Assembly (NCBI GenBank): GCA_019456405.1
Contig: WJXM01000045.1
Location: forward strand, 1-42,401
DNA: 42,401 nucleotides
From: Ferrovum sp.
GTDB taxonomy: Bacteria; Pseudomonadota; Gammaproteobacteria; Burkholderiales; Ferrovaceae
Direction of reading: 5' to 3'
Shown here: positions 8,126 through 14,896 of the stretch, piece after piece
Layout of the letters: each line of letters begins with the position of its first letter
Numbering within the stretch: the first letter of the stretch is position 1
Position numbers and translations under genes: made by a program
Notes under the pieces: model-generated
The model's database searches: none
What the model was told of the DNA's origin: nothing
What the model saw: only the letters and a program-made list of their open reading frames with translations

Positions 8126-8881
8126 GTGTATTGGGGCGGTTTCGCCGACCTGATCCTGCCCCCTTTGGTACTGTTTTGGCCGATTCTGTGGGGTATCACG
8201 CTCATGGCCCAGGGGAGGGTACGGCGCGGTGCCTGGATGGCAGGAGGCGGGGTGGCCCTGTTCTGGGTGGTGTCCACTCCTGTGGTGAGCGGATTTTTGC
8301 TGCATCAACTCATGCCGCCCTACCAGTCTTTGCAGGGGAATGAAGCCGACGCCATTGTCATTTTGTCCGCTGGTACGGTTCAAAAAAAAGCGGAATATGG
8401 GGGAGTTGCCCTCAAAAGTCTGACTCTGGAGCGGATTCGGTATGGGGCATGGTTGGCCCGTCGATGGAATAAACCCATTTTGGTTGCAGGAGGCGATCCG
8501 GGCCGGTTCGGGGTGTCCGAAAGTCAGGTCATAAAAAACGTGCTGGAAAATGAATTTGGGGTTCCCGTGCGCTGGATCGAAACACGCTCCAACAATACCC
8601 GTGAGAATGCCATGGATTCGGTTCTGATCCTGAAAGCGGCCGGAATTCACCGGATCTATCTGGTGAGTCATGCTTGGCACCTGAACCGGGCGATCCCTGA
8701 ATTTGAACGTCTGGGAATGACGGTCATTCCGGCGGGAACCGGGTATGACGAAGGTACGGTCAGTGGATTTGGTTTTTTACCCAGTGCGTCAGGGCTACAG
8801 AATTTTTACTACTTTTGTCACGAGTTGTTGGGAAGAGGTTGGTATTTCTGTCTTGACAGGATCAAACCGAATGGGTCATAG
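8126..8881 (+). CDS. YdcF/ElyC-type DUF218 membrane protein
   Basis: The 251-residue protein starts at GTG 8126, ten bases after the beta-helix stop. Two N-terminal hydrophobic segments (about residues 8-30 and 35-58) precede a DUF218 domain: ADAIVILSAGT, then PILVAGG, ESRSNNTREN-like ETRSNNTRENA, and IYLVSHAWHLNRA. This order is typical of YdcF/ElyC/SanA proteins, in which the THSNNTxEN loop and the SHxxHxxRA motif line the pocket. ElyC in Escherichia coli affects envelope and undecaprenyl-phosphate homeostasis; no precise reaction is established for the family. In an exopolysaccharide locus a link to lipid-carrier or envelope metabolism is plausible but inferred. There are 92 bases before the next gene, so the following cassette may have its own promoter. 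Confidence 0.8.
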   Translation: MYWGGFADLILPPLVLFWPILWGITLMAQGRVRRGAWMAGGGVALFWVVSTPVVSGFLLHQLMPPYQSLQGNEADAIVILSAGTVQKKAEYGGVALKSLTLERIRYGAWLARRWNKPILVAGGDPGRFGVSESQVIKNVLENEFGVPVRWIETRSNNTRENAMDSVLILKAAGIHRIYLVSHAWHLNRAIPEFERLGMTVIPAGTGYDEGTVSGFGFLPSASGLQNFYYFCHELLGRGWYFCLDRIKPNGS

Positions 8882-8973
8882 TCGCCTTAAGAATTTCTTA
8901 ATTCTTGTTAAGCAGGTTTTAAACTAAGGGGGGCTATACTCCGCGCACGGTCAATGCGTTGGAGGGGCTTGGA

Positions 8974-9819
8974 ATGTTTGAAATAATAGGACTGCAGAAT
9001 TTCGGAGGGAACGATCCCATGGCCACCAAATATGATGTCGGGCATGACTGTGATGACGATATCATAGCGTCTTTTTTTGAGTCGATTCCCTCGTCATTAT
9101 CTTCGATGAGTTATGCCATTCCCGAAAATGACGATACGGTACCCCTCTCCACCCAAACCCGTGAGTATCGTATCCGCTTGGCCAATACGGAAGAGCGCCA
9201 GGAATCCGCCAGTATCCTGATCAATCGGATGTATGAGTGGCGGGGCTACAAGCATTTGTCTGCGCAGACCATGACCGAGCCCAACCGGATCACGTTGTTG
9301 GCTTACGACAATGACGCCGATGTGATTGGTACCATCTCCGTCGGCGTTGATTCGCCCTTGGGGTTGTATGCAGATTCCGGTTACCACGACATATTGGAAG
9401 ACATGCGTGCCAAGGGCAGGGTTTTATGCGAATTCAATCGGCTGGCCATGGATCCTCAGGTCAGAAACAAGCGGGTGCTGGCCAGTTTGTTCCATGTGGC
9501 CTATCTGTATCCTTATGGCTTGTTTGGGTGTACGGATGGATTATTGGAAGTCAATCCTCGTCATGCACGATTTTATGAGCAGATGCTGGGGTTTACCCTC
9601 ATCGGTCCGGAGCGCATCTGTCCGCGCGTCAATGCGCCTTCGGTGCTCCTGTTGATCGACTTTGAAGAACTGGGGCGAAGGATCCGTGAGGTAGGGGGCA
9701 GGATGGATAAGGCAGTGGAGGATCGTTCCCTTTTTCCTTACCTGATGACTGCCAGGGACTCTGACGGTATTTTGGGCAGACTTCGCCAGATGGCCTATGA
9801 TTCTCCCAGTATCTCGTGA
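8974..9819 (+). CDS. FeeM-like N-acyl amino acid synthase / GNAT-like acyltransferase
   Basis: The protein has 281 residues. The ATG at 8974 is chosen over a TTG at 8959 because GGAGGGG lies six bases upstream of it. After a variable 65-residue N-terminus, the core YRIRLANTEERQESASIL, VIGTISVGVDS, LCEFNRLAMDP and the C-terminal EVNPRHARFYEQMLGF match the FeeM domain. That family joins an acyl chain from acyl-ACP to an amino acid (for example tyrosine) and is structurally related to LuxI-type and GNAT enzymes. Substrates here are unknown. The gene overlaps the ThiF-like gene by one base (TGATG), so it heads a tight cassette with the ThiF-like, nitroreductase-like and GAF genes. It differs from the usual exosortase-associated acyltransferase (TIGR03694), which has other motifs. 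Confidence 0.75.
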   Translation: MFEIIGLQNFGGNDPMATKYDVGHDCDDDIIASFFESIPSSLSSMSYAIPENDDTVPLSTQTREYRIRLANTEERQESASILINRMYEWRGYKHLSAQTMTEPNRITLLAYDNDADVIGTISVGVDSPLGLYADSGYHDILEDMRAKGRVLCEFNRLAMDPQVRNKRVLASLFHVAYLYPYGLFGCTDGLLEVNPRHARFYEQMLGFTLIGPERICPRVNAPSVLLLIDFEELGRRIREVGGRMDKAVEDRSLFPYLMTARDSDGILGRLRQMAYDSPSIS

Positions 9820-10679
9820 TGTTTGGTTATGCCGACGCTTTTTCACGCAACATCGGCTGGTTGACTCGGGCCGAGCAGTCCTCCCTGGTCAACAAGTCTG
9901 TGGCCATTGCGGGCATGGGTGGGGTAGGAGGCAATCACTTGCTGACTCTGGCCCGGTTGGGGGTGGGGCGGTTCCATATCGCCGACTTCGATACCTTCGA
10001 AATCCATAATTTCAATCGTCAGGTGGGGGCCACGGTCTCTCATCTGGGTCGTTCCAAGGTTCAGGTCCTGGCTGAAATGGCCAGGGACATCAATCCAGAA
10101 CTGGAAATTCGTTCCTTCCCTGAAGGGGTGACTTCCGCCAACCTGTCTGATTTTCTTTCCGGCATCGATCTCTATGTGGATGGGCTGGATTTCTTCGCTT
10201 TTTCAGCACGCCACATGACCTTCGACGCCTGTGCCGAGGCGGGAATTCCCGTGGTGACGGCGGCCCCCTTGGGGATGGGAGCGGCGGTGGTGAATTTCAT
10301 GCCGGGGGGGATGTCCTTCGAAGAGTACTTTTGCTGGGGAAAAGGGTCGGACGAAGCCAAAGCATTGCGTTTTTTGTTGGGATTGGCCCCGGCCCGACTG
10401 CACTTCGACTATCTGGTGGATTCCACTTCGGTCAATTTAAAGGAACGTCGGGGACCGTCGACTTTCATGGCGTGTCAACTCTGTGCCGGCATGGCGGCCA
10501 CTGAAGCATTAAAAATTCTGCTGGGGCGTGGTAAAGTCTGGGCAGCTCCCTACAGTCATCAGTTTGATGCCTATCGGAACAAATTGGTGCGGTCCTGGCG
10601 ACCGGGAGGAAACCGTCACCCGCTGCAACGGATTGCGCTCAGGATTGCGGAAGGAAGACTGGCAAAACTCAACGAGTGA
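9819..10679 (+). CDS. ThiF/MoeB/E1-like adenylyltransferase family protein
   Basis: The 286-residue protein starts at ATG 9819 (GTG 9816 also possible), overlapping the FeeM-like stop. The Rossmann glycine motif GMGGVGG lies near residue 33, followed by the ADFDTFEIHNFNRQ segment with the Asp and Arg/Gln that contact ATP in ThiF/MoeB/HesA enzymes, and DLYVDGLDFF. A single CxxC (ACQLC) near residue 225 stands where the family often has zinc cysteines; a second CxxC pair was not found, so the zinc site may be absent. Such enzymes adenylate a carboxyl terminus of a small protein or another carboxylate. No ubiquitin-like partner is encoded next door, so the substrate may be a small molecule such as an acyl-amino acid (inference). 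Confidence 0.82.
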   Translation: MFGYADAFSRNIGWLTRAEQSSLVNKSVAIAGMGGVGGNHLLTLARLGVGRFHIADFDTFEIHNFNRQVGATVSHLGRSKVQVLAEMARDINPELEIRSFPEGVTSANLSDFLSGIDLYVDGLDFFAFSARHMTFDACAEAGIPVVTAAPLGMGAAVVNFMPGGMSFEEYFCWGKGSDEAKALRFLLGLAPARLHFDYLVDSTSVNLKERRGPSTFMACQLCAGMAATEALKILLGRGKVWAAPYSHQFDAYRNKLVRSWRPGGNRHPLQRIALRIAEGRLAKLNE

Positions 10680-10694
10680 GTGGCCGAGGACGAA

Positions 10695-11777
10695 ATGACA
10701 GCCGCAGAACAGGTCAAGGAAATTCTGGAGTGGGCGAAATGGGCCCCGAGTGGAGACAACACCCAACCCTGGCGATTTGAAATCGTTTCCGATGGGCAGG
10801 TCAATGTCCATGGGTTTGATACACGATCTCATTGTCTTTATGATCTGGGGGGGCAGGCCAGCCATTTGGCGCTGGGGGCGCTGCTGGAAAACATGCGTCT
10901 GGCCGCCACCCGTTTCGGCCTTTCCGCCCGGATCGTGGAACGGGCGGGATGTCCGGAAGAAGCGCCGGTTTTTGAGGTGACTTTCGAGGCGGAATCTTGC
11001 GCGGAAGATCCTCTGGCGGAGATGATCAAGATCCGCTCTGTCCAACGTCGTCCCTATCGTCTCGATCCTCTGACTCCGGAGCAGAAAAACATCCTGGAAT
11101 CCTCCGTAGGGCCGAACTACCAGGTGTTGTGGTTTGAAAGTTTCGCTCAGCGTTGGGCGTTTGCCTCGCTGACTGCACGGGCGGGGAAATTGCGTCTGAC
11201 GATTCCGGAGGCCTACGCGGTTCACCGCGACATCATCCAGTGGGGGGTGCAGTTCAGCGAGGACAGGGTGCCCGATCAAGCCATCGGACTGGATGCGCTG
11301 ACCCTCAAGTTGACCCACTGGATCATGGAACGTTGGGAACGTGTCGAGTTTTTTAACAGGTATCTGGCGGGAACTCTGCTGCCCCGAATCCAGTTGGATT
11401 TCATTCCTGGGTTGGCCTGCGCGGCGCATTTTGCGCTGGTGGCTCGTACGGTTCCGCGTTCTTTGCGCGACGAGGTGGAAGCAGGAAAAGCCCTTCAGCG
11501 GTTCTGGCTGACCGCGACGCAGGTGAAGTTGCAATTACAGCCTGAGATGACCCCCCTCATTTTCCGGCGGTATGCGACTCAGGGGGTAGCCCTGTCTGCG
11601 CGGAAAAATGCGCAGTCGCTGGCCGAACGCATTGCCTTTGTTCTCGACCAAGAGATGGGGGGGAAGGAGCAGGCCGACCGGGCAGTCTTCATGGGAAGAA
11701 TCGGGTGCTCGGTTCCTGCCCGTGCCCGCTCGACACGTTTGCCTCTGATTCGATTACACTGGCCAGGAACATCATGA
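10695..11777 (+). CDS. Nitroreductase-like flavoprotein
   Basis: The protein has 360 residues from ATG 10695, which has GAGGA five bases upstream; a GTG at 10680 directly after the ThiF stop is the alternative. Near residues 9-23, EWAKWAPSGDNTQPWRF is the flavin-phosphate-binding start of nitroreductase-fold proteins. The chain is longer than simple nitroreductases (about 200 residues) and resembles the two-lobed proteins found beside or fused to ThiF domains, such as mycobacterial Rv1355c-type proteins. It would bind FMN and carry out a reduction or oxidation on the product of its neighbours, but the reaction is unknown. Position and tight spacing argue that it acts in one pathway with the FeeM-like and ThiF-like enzymes. 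The GAF gene follows 18 bases later. Confidence 0.75.
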   Translation: MTAAEQVKEILEWAKWAPSGDNTQPWRFEIVSDGQVNVHGFDTRSHCLYDLGGQASHLALGALLENMRLAATRFGLSARIVERAGCPEEAPVFEVTFEAESCAEDPLAEMIKIRSVQRRPYRLDPLTPEQKNILESSVGPNYQVLWFESFAQRWAFASLTARAGKLRLTIPEAYAVHRDIIQWGVQFSEDRVPDQAIGLDALTLKLTHWIMERWERVEFFNRYLAGTLLPRIQLDFIPGLACAAHFALVARTVPRSLRDEVEAGKALQRFWLTATQVKLQLQPEMTPLIFRRYATQGVALSARKNAQSLAERIAFVLDQEMGGKEQADRAVFMGRIGCSVPARARSTRLPLIRLHWPGTS

Positions 11778-11795
11778 AAGGAGAAGGGAATCGCC

Positions 11796-12527
11796 ATGGC
11801 ATCCACAGGACCCGAACGACTCATTGAAAAACTGGCCCTGATCCCCGATGGGGGCGAGGTGTTTCATGGGGTGGCCCCCCTGTTGGAGCGGTGGTGCGCC
11901 CGCCTTGCCGAGGTCTTCGATGCGGAAGGAACATCGGCCATGGTATTTGATGGCGAAGGGTTGCAACTCTGTGCCCACTATGGAGATCTTCCTTCCGTGG
12001 CTTACCGGGGCAAGATCAAACAGGGCGAGGGGATTGCCGGTCATGTGTTGGCCTCGGGCGAGCCTTTGTTGGTCGAGAACATCGAGGCGTCAGAATTTTT
12101 CCCTCAGGCCCGGTATCCGCAGAATCAGGGAAAAAGTTTTCTTTCCGTGCCGTTGCTCCGCGATGGGTTGGTGGCGGGGATCGTGAATGTGCGGGGCGGG
12201 TTCGAACACCCCTACAAAATCCATGAGTTGCAAGCATTGTCCATCGCCGGACTGTTGGTGGAACGGGATATCCAACTGGTGCAGATGCGGGGTGTCCTGC
12301 GCTCCAACTTCATCACGGTGGCTCTGGAAAAAGCCCACCGACCGGACTTGAATGCCATGGTGAAGGCGGCAGAGGATCCAGGTAAATTGGCCAAACTGTT
12401 GGCGCGTTCCTTCTATCGGGAGTTGCGCAAGGCGGGATTTGCCTCGACCCAAATCATCATGGCGGCCACGGAAATCATTTCGGGGTTGGGGACCTCGTTG
12501 CGCGACGAGCGGAAGAAAAGTCCCTGA
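11796..12527 (+). CDS. GAF-domain protein
   Basis: The 243-residue protein starts at ATG 11796, preceded by AAAGGAGAAGGGA. A single GAF domain covers about residues 20-160: SAMVFDGEGLQLCAHYGD, GEGIAGHVLASGEPLLVENI, FLSVPLLRDGLVAGIVNV. The remaining C-terminal 80 residues are helical-looking with no output domain recognised, so it is not a histidine kinase or cyclase. GAF domains bind small ligands or mediate dimerisation. As last gene of the FeeM/ThiF/nitroreductase cassette it could sense that pathway's product, or recruit a partner; this is inference. No terminator is evident before the sigma-54 promoter of the next gene, about 95 bases downstream. Confidence 0.78.
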   Translation: MASTGPERLIEKLALIPDGGEVFHGVAPLLERWCARLAEVFDAEGTSAMVFDGEGLQLCAHYGDLPSVAYRGKIKQGEGIAGHVLASGEPLLVENIEASEFFPQARYPQNQGKSFLSVPLLRDGLVAGIVNVRGGFEHPYKIHELQALSIAGLLVERDIQLVQMRGVLRSNFITVALEKAHRPDLNAMVKAAEDPGKLAKLLARSFYRELRKAGFASTQIIMAATEIISGLGTSLRDERKKSP

Positions 12528-12588
12528 GGACCCGGCAGGGGCTGTCAGAAAATTTTACACATCAGAAAAACCAGCCCGCGGAAAAAAG

Positions 12589-12608
12589 TTTATTGTCATT
12601 TATTATCA
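12589..12608 (+). repeat. Two abutting 10-bp direct repeats upstream of a sigma-54 promoter
   Basis: TTTATTGTCA (12589-12598) is followed directly by TTTATTATCA (12599-12608). They lie at roughly -61 to -42 relative to the predicted start site. Similar A/T-rich elements with TTTAT(T)..CA occur upstream of the other sigma-54 promoter near 37420-37550. They may be activator half-sites, possibly for PrsR. Low-complexity A/T sequence could produce this by chance. Confidence 0.4.
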
Positions 12609-12622
12609 ATAAGATATGATTA

Positions 12623-12639
12623 TTGGCATGAGATGTGCT
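12623..12639 (+). promoter_or_regulatory. Sigma-54 (RpoN) -24/-12 promoter of the PEP-CTERM gene
   Basis: TTGGCATGAGATGTGCT matches the RpoN consensus TTGGCACG-N4-TTGCT, with the invariant GG (12625-12626) and GC (12637-12638) exactly 12 bases apart. The predicted start site is about 12650, giving a 38-base leader before ATG 12689. PrsR, encoded at 30780-32132, is a sigma-54 activator of the PEP-CTERM system and is the natural candidate activator. Confidence 0.82.
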
Positions 12640-12688
12640 TATAGATTAAGCGCAATCCCAAATGATGGGCAACCAACCGGAGTCAACC

Positions 12689-13606
12689 ATGAAACTTCAA
12701 AAAAAATCCCTTCTGGCCTCTTTGGCTACGGCTGCTGTGTTGGTGGGAATGTCCACCAGTGCCTCTGCCGGAATCGATATCACCAGTTGGCAATTGAATC
12801 TCAACAGTCTGTCCGGTCAACCAGGTTACGGCGGTGTGACCGGGTTGATCGACTCAGGCATCAACAACCTCAGTTTCAACGGGGAAAGTTATGTGACGAA
12901 CACCTCCATATCCGGTCAGCCGGGTATGTATAAGTCCACAGATGTGGGGGTTTTCGATGTTACCCAAAAGAACGGTGGGGTTCCATTGAATTTGGGGGGA
13001 GGGCAACTGACCGCCTATTTTACAGGGACGGACCTTACCAACGTCAATACCCAGAGTTTTACCTTCCAGGGCGGGACATTTTCGGTTTATTACAATCCCG
13101 CCATGGTGTATGGGACCACGTCTGCGAATAACTATGGTGCGACGGCAGGCACGATGATCGCTACCTTTACTGTCGCCAATACAGGAAATCCCAATACCAG
13201 CGGTGGATTCATCAATCCCAATGGAACCCCGTTGTCCAACGGCACGTTGACCGTGACGGGTCAGGCGCCCACCTCCTTGAGCCCCAGCAACATTTTTCTG
13301 GATTCCAACGGAAATTTGTTCAACCAGAACATTTTGCTGTCTTTCGTGACCACCAACGCTTCGGAAGATCTGTCGGCAAACCCGAATACGGTGAGCAGTC
13401 CCAATCAGTACACCATAGACCAAAACCTGGTAACTGGCCTCGGGTTAGCCGCCGGGACCTACAATGGTCAAGGTGGCCTGAATTACTTTATCCAGAATGG
13501 CGGTCAGTTCAAGTTGCAATACGCGCCTGAACCCATGACCGTAGCCTTGTTCGGCGCCGGTCTTCTGGCCATGGGCTGGTCCTTGCGTCGCCGTTCCAAT
13601 GTTTGA
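12689..13606 (+). CDS. PEP-CTERM sorting-domain protein, possibly PepA-like
   Basis: The protein has 305 residues from ATG 12689 (GGAG six bases upstream); an in-frame ATG at 12662 would extend beyond the signal peptide. The N-terminal signal MKLQKKSLLASLATAAVLVG ends near SASAG. The body is rich in Asn, Gly, Thr and Ser with almost no Cys, as usual for PEP-CTERM proteins of the extracellular matrix. The tail is a textbook PEP-CTERM signal: the APEP motif, a transmembrane stretch VALFGAGLLAMGW, then RRRS. XrtA (14893-16443) should recognise and cleave it. The layout and size resemble the flocculation-associated PepA proteins, but that subfamily call is tentative. It is single-gene, driven by a sigma-54 promoter, and ended by the hairpin at 13635-13660. 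Confidence 0.9.
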   Translation: MKLQKKSLLASLATAAVLVGMSTSASAGIDITSWQLNLNSLSGQPGYGGVTGLIDSGINNLSFNGESYVTNTSISGQPGMYKSTDVGVFDVTQKNGGVPLNLGGGQLTAYFTGTDLTNVNTQSFTFQGGTFSVYYNPAMVYGTTSANNYGATAGTMIATFTVANTGNPNTSGGFINPNGTPLSNGTLTVTGQAPTSLSPSNIFLDSNGNLFNQNILLSFVTTNASEDLSANPNTVSSPNQYTIDQNLVTGLGLAAGTYNGQGGLNYFIQNGGQFKLQYAPEPMTVALFGAGLLAMGWSLRRRSNV

Positions 13607-13634
13607 TCAGTAAGTTCTCGTACTCGATGGACGG

Positions 13635-13660
13635 AAAGAGGCCCCTTGCGGGGCCTCTTT
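13635..13660 (+). terminator. Rho-independent terminator between convergent genes
   Basis: AAAGAGGCCCC (13635-13645), loop TTGC, GGGGCCTCTTT (13650-13660): a perfect 11-bp stem. It lies 29 bases after the PEP-CTERM stop and 82 bases beyond the end of the XrtA operon on the other strand. The stem ends give T-rich and A-rich flanks (CTCTTTCT on plus, CTCTTTCC on minus), so it may stop both transcripts. Confidence 0.85.
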
Positions 13661-13741
13661 CTATTGGCGCGCCCGGAATGGGTGCAATCGCCTGGAGATG
13701 AAAGTCCTCCTGGCAGTGCGTCACCAAAAGGAGGCCGGTTA

Positions 13742-14896
13742 CTACTGACCGACGGCATCTTGATAAATTTTTTCATAATGATTGACCATGGCGATTAAGC
13801 TGAAGCGCTCGAGCGCAGTATGGCGCGCATGGTTCCTTTGCTGCATCAGCGAGGGGCGATCGAGCAGGTAACCGAGCAGTGCACGAACCAGGGCAGGGAC
13901 GTCGTTGGAAGGGATGAGTGATCCATCGATGCCGGGTGTCACGAGTTCGGGGTTTCCGCCCACCTGGGTGGCGAGGACGGGGACCCTTGAAGCCATGGCC
14001 TCCAGCAGGGTGTTGGAGATGCCTTCGGCCAGGGAGGGCAGTACGAACAGGTCCAGGTGACGCAGGAGGGTGGGGATGTCATGACGGGCACCGGGCAACC
14101 AGACCCGATCTGTCAGGCCGGCTCGATCCAGCAATGCCTGGCAGGGTGGGCGGAGGGGACCGTCGCCGATCATGACCAGCCGAAGGGAGCCTGCCAGTTC
14201 TTTTGGGGCGGTCTCCACCAGGGTGATGAAGGCCTGGGCCAGGAGCAATGGATTCTTGACGGCCTGCATGCGCCCCACGGTACCGATCACAAAAACTTCA
14301 CCGCTGGAAAAAAAAGCGGGAAAAGGACTGGGTTCACCGTCTTCGCGGGGACGGAAACGTTCGGTGTCCACCCCATTGTAGAATTGGGAAACCTTGCGTC
14401 GAGGGACTCCGATCACCTGAATCAGATAGTGTTCGAGGTCTTGCGACAAGGCGATGACCCGATGGGTCAGGGGCAGTAACACCCGTCGAAACCATCGGTG
14501 TTTTTGATTGCTGCCGTCCAGGTCTGACATGTCGCGCCCGTGTTCGCCATGGATTCTGTAGGGAACGCCTGCCAGCAGCGCCGGTACCACGGCCACCAAA
14601 CTGGTGAGATTGCGGGTATGGACGATCGCAGGTTTGAGTTGCCTGAAATGACGCCAGAGACGCCAGTAGACCTTCAGGTCCTTGCCTTCCTTTTTTTCGA
14701 GATCGATCAGGAGGACATCCCTGCGTTGGATGCGTTGGGCAAACGCCGGGTCATGACCTTTGAGACATAAAATGGCATGTCGAAACTGATCCGCTGGCAG
14801 ATGGTTGATCAGGTTCACCAACCCATTTTCCAATCCGCCCACATCCAGGCGATAGATGATGTGGGCAATGAGGGGGCGTGGGTCCGGGGACATCAT
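13742..14896 (-). CDS. PEP-CTERM/XrtA-system glycosyltransferase (TIGR03088-like)
   Basis: The 384-residue GT4 glycosyltransferase begins PLIAHIIYRLDVGGLENGLV, the diagnostic opening of the XrtA-associated TIGR03088 family. The C-terminal donor domain starts near residue 195 (FVIGTVGRMQAVKNP), with the glutamate pair in EGISNTLLE and then VGGNPELV. The start ATG at 14896 overlaps the end of xrtA (ATGA), with a second ATG at 14893, so translation is coupled. It adds a sugar to the exopolysaccharide repeat unit in the cytoplasm. It is the last gene of the main minus-strand operon. In typical loci the amidotransferase gene comes next, but here a 9-kb block intervenes. Confidence 0.9.
   Translation of the reverse strand: MMSPDPRPLIAHIIYRLDVGGLENGLVNLINHLPADQFRHAILCLKGHDPAFAQRIQRRDVLLIDLEKKEGKDLKVYWRLWRHFRQLKPAIVHTRNLTSLVAVVPALLAGVPYRIHGEHGRDMSDLDGSNQKHRWFRRVLLPLTHRVIALSQDLEHYLIQVIGVPRRKVSQFYNGVDTERFRPREDGEPSPFPAFFSSGEVFVIGTVGRMQAVKNPLLLAQAFITLVETAPKELAGSLRLVMIGDGPLRPPCQALLDRAGLTDRVWLPGARHDIPTLLRHLDLFVLPSLAEGISNTLLEAMASRVPVLATQVGGNPELVTPGIDGSLIPSNDVPALVRALLGYLLDRPSLMQQRNHARHTALERFSLIAMVNHYEKIYQDAVGQ

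Noticed and set aside
6760-8277. 505-codon minus-strand open frame
   Set aside because: Antisense to the beta-helix gene, which has a good ribosome-binding site and signal anchor; no recognisable domain in the antisense product.
8935-8940. -10-like TATACT upstream of the FeeM-like gene
   Set aside because: No -35 hexamer at 16-18 bases; TTGTTA at 8905 is 24 bases away. A promoter here remains possible but is not supported.
10509-11534. 341-codon minus-strand open frame
   Set aside because: Antisense to the nitroreductase-like and ThiF-like genes; no domain features.
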